Assembly (NCBI GenBank): GCA_035933635.1
Contig: DASYYY010000021.1
Location: 186,001 to 250,000 of the forward strand
Direction: 5' to 3'
DNA: 64,000 nucleotides
Origin: JAKIVR01 sp035933635
Lineage (GTDB): Archaea > Thermoplasmatota > Thermoplasmata > Lutacidiplasmatales > UBA184
Shown: one piece after another, positions 60,821 to 64,000 of the stretch
How the letters are laid out: each line of letters opens with the position of its first letter
Position numbering within the stretch: position 1 is the first letter of the stretch
Position numbers and translations under genes: made by a program
Notes under the pieces: model-generated
The model's input: the letters and a program-made list of their open reading frames with translations, nothing else
Databases searched by the model: none
What the model was told of the DNA's origin: nothing

Positions 60821-62623
60821 GTGGAGCATCGGTCATCGATAGCGCCCCCGACCGATCCCTGGGGGCCGCTCCGGGCGGCGGTCGAGGAGGCCGTAGGGCA
60901 GGCGTTCCAAGCCCGCGGTATCACGCTCGAGGCCACGTGGCTGGCCGGACAGCTCGGATCGCCCGCCCAGCCCCCGGCCGACTTTGCGCTCGCCCTCCAG
61001 CGCCCGGCCCGTTCCGCCGGGGTCGAGGCGAGCGCGCTGGCCACCGACCTCGCGGCTCGCCTCCCGCGCATCCCCGGCATTTCGGGGTTCGAAGCGAGCG
61101 GCCCCTACCTGAACTTCCACGCCGATTCTGCGGCGCTCGGGAGATCGACGCTCGCGCTCGTTTTCGAACGGGGAGACTCCTTCGGCCACGGCTCGCCCAA
61201 GACCGCGACGATTTGTGTCGAACATACCAGCGCGAACACCACCGGCCCGTTCCACATCGGCCGCGTCCGCAACGCGGTCATCGGCGATACGCTGGCGCGG
61301 ACGCTCCGAGCGGCCGGCTACCCGGTGACCGCCCAGTACTACGTCGACGATGTCGGCCGGCAGGCGGCGATCATCACCTGGATCTGGTCGCAGCCGGTCG
61401 GGTCGTTCCCCGACGAGATCGACCGTCAGCTCCCGTCGGGTTGGCGGGTGCCGACCCCCGAGGTCAAGCCGGATCGGCATCTCGGCCGACCCTACCCGTT
61501 CGCCAGCGCCTACCTCAAGACCCACGCGGACGCCGCACAGCAGGTCCAGCAGATCTCGCAGGGGCTCGAGGCCGGTCGGGAGCCGGAACAGCATCACCAG
61601 CTCGCCGAGCAGATCCTGGAAGGGATGGTCGCCTCGCTCGGGCGGCTGGGCATCTCCTTCGACGACTTCGTTTGGGAGTCGAGCCTAATCCGCGACGGCA
61701 GCGTGGCGAAGGCGGTCGAACGGCTGGCCGCCGCGCCCCACGCGGTCCGTGAGGACAATGGCGCGCTCGCCCTCGACGCCAGCGGCTACGGGCTACCGAA
61801 GGAGAGCGCCAAGATCATCGTCACACGGGGCGACGGCACATCGCTCTACGCCACGCGAGACGTGGCCTTCCACCTGCAGAAGTTCGCGCGGTTCGGGCGA
61901 ACGATCGACGTCCTGGGCGTCGACCATAGACTCCATGCCCGAACCCTCGAGGCGATGCTCCGCGAAATCGGCGAGGAGCGACGGCCGGAGTTCGTGTTGT
62001 ACGCCTACATCACCGGCCCCGGAGGGAGCGCGATGAGCACCCGGAAGGGGACCGCAGTCTACCTCGACGACCTTCTCGCCGAAGCGGTAACCCGGGCGCG
62101 GGAGGAGGTCCTCAAGCGGCGCGAGGACCTCGCCCCCGACGAGGTCGACCGGATCGCCGAGAAGGTGGGGACGGCCGCGGTGCGGTACTCCATCGTCCGT
62201 GTCGCCGCCGAGAAGACCGTGCAGTTCGACTGGGAGGAGGCGCTCTCATTCGAAGGACGCTCCGCCCCCTTCCTGCAGTACTCCTTTGCCCGCGCCTCCA
62301 CGCTGCTCCAAAAGGCGGAGCGCGGGGGCGGACCGTACCCGTACACGCTCGAGGATCTCACCACCGAGTGGGAGGTCGCGCTGATACGCAACCTGTCCCG
62401 CCTGCCCGGCACGGTAGAGTATGTCGCCCGCACCGGGCACGTGCACACGCTCGCCACCTATGCCCACGCTCTCGCCGAGGACTTCAATCGGTTCTACAAC
62501 GAGGTCCCCGTGCTGAAGTCCGAGCGGGAACGCGACAGCCGCATCGCCCTCGTCGCGGCCAGCCGGCAGGCCCTGGGGAACACGCTCCGGCTGTTGGGCG
62601 TCGAGCCCCTCGACCGAATGTGA
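60821..62623 (+). CDS. argS: Arginyl-tRNA synthetase
   Basis: About 600 residues from the GTG at 60821; a TTG at 60803 is an alternative start. The N-terminal Arg-S additional domain ends in GPYLNFHAD, the HIGH box is TGPFHIGRVRNAVIGD, and the KMSKS position reads MSTRKGT. The C-terminal DALR anticodon domain includes FLQYSFARASTLL and AEDFNRFYNEVPVL. It charges tRNA-Arg. The divergent ThiI-like gene starts about 50 nt away. Confidence 0.95.
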   Translation: MEHRSSIAPPTDPWGPLRAAVEEAVGQAFQARGITLEATWLAGQLGSPAQPPADFALALQRPARSAGVEASALATDLAARLPRIPGISGFEASGPYLNFHADSAALGRSTLALVFERGDSFGHGSPKTATICVEHTSANTTGPFHIGRVRNAVIGDTLARTLRAAGYPVTAQYYVDDVGRQAAIITWIWSQPVGSFPDEIDRQLPSGWRVPTPEVKPDRHLGRPYPFASAYLKTHADAAQQVQQISQGLEAGREPEQHHQLAEQILEGMVASLGRLGISFDDFVWESSLIRDGSVAKAVERLAAAPHAVREDNGALALDASGYGLPKESAKIIVTRGDGTSLYATRDVAFHLQKFARFGRTIDVLGVDHRLHARTLEAMLREIGEERRPEFVLYAYITGPGGSAMSTRKGTAVYLDDLLAEAVTRAREEVLKRREDLAPDEVDRIAEKVGTAAVRYSIVRVAAEKTVQFDWEEALSFEGRSAPFLQYSFARASTLLQKAERGGGPYPYTLEDLTTEWEVALIRNLSRLPGTVEYVARTGHVHTLATYAHALAEDFNRFYNEVPVLKSERERDSRIALVAASRQALGNTLRLLGVEPLDRM

Positions 62624-62685
62624 CCCGGGCGGCAAATTCATGACCCCTTGACAGGTCCTCCTCGAACGAGGGGGATCGGCCGAGC

Positions 62686-63111
62686 TTGGGCGTTTTGGAC
62701 GACTTCAAGAACTTCGTCATCCGCGGCAACGCCGTCGACATGGCGGTCGGTATCGTCATCGGATCGGCGTTCACCGCGCTCATCACGGCCATCGTCAACG
62801 GGGTGCTGCTCCCGCTGATCTCGATCCCGGGCTCGACGAACTACGCGAGCTGGAAGGTCACCGTCGGCCACGGCATCTTCCTGCCCGGGACGGTGCTGAC
62901 GGCGCTGATCACGCTGATCGTCGTCGCGCTCGTGATCTTCTTCGCCGTCGTCCGCCCGCTCGCTCACCTGGCGGCCCGCCGCGCGGCCAAGCAGGCCGCG
63001 GCCGCGCCCACGACCAAGGAGTGCCCCGACTGCCTGTCGCAGATCCCGCTCAAGGCGCACAAGTGCATGTACTGTACGTCGGCCCAGCCGATGGAGTCCG
63101 CCTCGACCTAA
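62686..63111 (+). CDS. mscL: Large-conductance mechanosensitive channel MscL with C-terminal zinc ribbon
   Basis: A 141-residue protein starting at TTG. The MscL N-terminus and first helix are clear (FKNFVIRGNAVDMAVGIVIG then FTALITAIVNGVLLPLI), and a second membrane helix follows (LTALITLIVVALVIFFAVV). Instead of the usual short C-terminal helix bundle, the chain ends with CPDCLSQIPLKAHKCMYC, a double CxxC zinc ribbon. The channel opens under membrane tension to release solutes. The stop overlaps queC by 4 nt, convergent. Confidence 0.9.
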   Translation: MGVLDDFKNFVIRGNAVDMAVGIVIGSAFTALITAIVNGVLLPLISIPGSTNYASWKVTVGHGIFLPGTVLTALITLIVVALVIFFAVVRPLAHLAARRAAKQAAAAPTTKECPDCLSQIPLKAHKCMYCTSAQPMESAST

Positions 63112-63785
63112 ACCGCCGGGTCGACCCGACCGGCCTCGCGGAAGCCCTTGGCTCGGAGCGCGCAGGCGTCGCACGCGCCGCAGGGGACTCGACCGCCGCG
63201 GTAGCAGCTCCAGGTCAGTTCCCATGGGACGCCGAGGGCGTCGCCCTTGCGGACGATCTGCGCCTTGGAGAGGCGTACCAGCGGAGCGAGGACGCGGATC
63301 GGGCGTCGACTCTCTACCCCCGCCCGCGTGCCGAGTCGGGCCACCTTCTCGAAGGCGCGCAAGAACTCCGGCCGGCAGTCCGGGTACCCCGAATAGTCGA
63401 TGGCGTTCGCCCCGATGCAGATCCCATCGGCGCCGGTGGACTCCGCCAACGACAGCGCCAGCCCCAGCAGCACCGTGTTGCGGGCGGGGACATAGGTCGA
63501 GGGGATCCCCGTTCGTCGAGCGGCAGGGCGGGGGATCGATCGGCCCGGCCGCGTGAGCGAGGAGCGGGCGAGGGTAGCCAACGGTAGGCGAACGACCAGG
63601 TGCGCACGCACCCGGAAGTGGCGGACGAGCGATCGCGCACTGTCCAACTCGCGGCGGTGCCGCTGCCCGTACTCGACGGTGAGCGCGACCACGCTCCCGC
63701 GGCGGGCCGCCCATGCGAGACACGTGGCGGAATCCATGCCGCCGGAGAGCAGGACAACGGTGCGATGGCGGTTCGACCGCCTCAC
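63108..63785 (-). CDS. queC: 7-cyano-7-deazaguanine synthase
   Basis: A 225-residue PP-loop enzyme starting at GTG: VVLLSGGMDSATCLAWA at the N-terminus, VEYGQRHRRELDSA, YVPARNTVLLGLALSLAE, GANAIDYSGYPDCRPEF, and the zinc site CYRGGRVPCGACDACALR. It makes preQ0 from 7-carboxy-7-deazaguanine, the precursor of archaeosine in archaeal tRNA. The start overlaps the DUF92 stop (GTGA). No other preQ0 genes are in view. Confidence 0.95.
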   Translation of the reverse strand: MRRSNRHRTVVLLSGGMDSATCLAWAARRGSVVALTVEYGQRHRRELDSARSLVRHFRVRAHLVVRLPLATLARSSLTRPGRSIPRPAARRTGIPSTYVPARNTVLLGLALSLAESTGADGICIGANAIDYSGYPDCRPEFLRAFEKVARLGTRAGVESRRPIRVLAPLVRLSKAQIVRKGDALGVPWELTWSCYRGGRVPCGACDACALRAKGFREAGRVDPAV

Positions 63786-64000
63786 GCGAGCGGCCCCGTG
63801 GCCACCAGAATCGCCAACCCCACCAGCACGGCCCCCAGCATCCCCAGCACGTTGGTGCCGCCCTTGGTCAGGAACCCGCGGTTCTCGAGGGTCTCGCCGA
63901 GCACGCTATCGAACTGGCAGGCGAGGAAGCCGGCTCCGATGACCCCGGCCACCATGATCGCGGCCGAAGGCTGCGGGGCCACGAAGACGGTGAACAGTCC
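63782..64000 (-). CDS. DUF92-family membrane protein, 5' partial
   Basis: Only the C-terminal ~72 residues are in the window; the frame is open at the right edge. IMVAGVIGAGFLACQFDSVLGE, then GGTNVLGMLGAVLVGLAIL, matches the end of DUF92 (TIGR00297) proteins, multi-pass membrane proteins related to plant phytyl-phosphate kinase VTE6. In archaea a prenyl-phosphate kinase role has been proposed by analogy. It overlaps the queC start by 4 nt. Confidence 0.75.
   Translation of the reverse strand, partial: GLFTVFVAPQPSAAIMVAGVIGAGFLACQFDSVLGETLENRGFLTKGGTNVLGMLGAVLVGLAILVATGPLA

Noticed and set aside
1..64000. CRISPR arrays, rRNA genes, transposases and integrases
   Set aside because: Scanned for regularly spaced repeats, conserved rRNA stretches and DDE or tyrosine recombinase motifs; none was seen.

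Overview
The window is high-GC DNA (GC-rich codon third positions throughout) from an archaeon. The core genes settle the domain: ribosomal proteins L44e, S27e, L15e, L18a/LX, L1, P0/L10 and P1/L12, plus aIF2-alpha, Nop10, Nop5 with fibrillarin, a GINS subunit, prefoldin alpha, Trm56, FtsY and two archaeal OBG-type GTPases. A DUF835 domain and many PKD-, kelch- and propeller-type secreted proteins point to a GC-rich member of the Thermoplasmatota. That placement is inference; no rRNA gene is present to test it. Many starts are GTG or TTG, and several promoters place the TATA box about 25 nt before the start codon, implying leaderless mRNAs.

Layout. 1-5.2 kb: the 3' part of an IleRS-like protein fused to DUF835, a VOC protein and a RecA/GvpD-like ATPase. 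5.3-19.7 kb: the cell-surface and secreted section, with a PKD protein, kelch protein, terpenoid-cyclase-fold protein, a secreted clan GH-A hydrolase translationally coupled to a PKD/solute-binding protein, and a YVTN-type propeller. 19.8-25.3 kb: a class III cyclase/AAA/TPR protein, an RNase Z-like hydrolase, a tail-anchored protein and a cyclic-nucleotide-binding protein, possibly one second-messenger module. 25.7-36.2 kb: accessory genes with long gaps, including three related small secreted proteins, a divergent pair of kelch paralogs, tag, a ferredoxin-reductase-like flavoprotein, a DHFR-like protein and an RHH protein.

36.3-46.9 kb: housekeeping. It holds cobalamin adenosyltransferase, a YchF-like GTPase, the leftward operon L44e-S27e-aIF2alpha-Nop10-wHTH-Trm56-mevalonate kinase, the rightward L1-P0-P1 operon, purF with a perfect palindrome over its promoter, and Nop5-fibrillarin. 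46.9-53.7 kb: a DRG GTPase, a VirD4/HerA-like ATPase with a winged helix, three consecutive KaiC-like proteins (only the first with an intact Walker A) and a PAC2-family protein. 53.7-64 kb: a MidA-type methyltransferase, GINS, a Toprim protein, L15e, the LX-prefoldin-FtsY-TrmJ operon, a ThiI-like protein with an altered PP-loop, ArgRS, MscL with a C-terminal zinc ribbon, QueC and the end of a DUF92 protein.

The most interesting items are the apparent pseudo-aminoacyl-tRNA synthetase fused to DUF835, the cyclase/cNMP-binding neighbourhood, the KaiC triad, the ThiI-like protein without its catalytic loop, and the purF palindrome. No rRNA, tRNA, CRISPR array, transposase or integrase was recognised.
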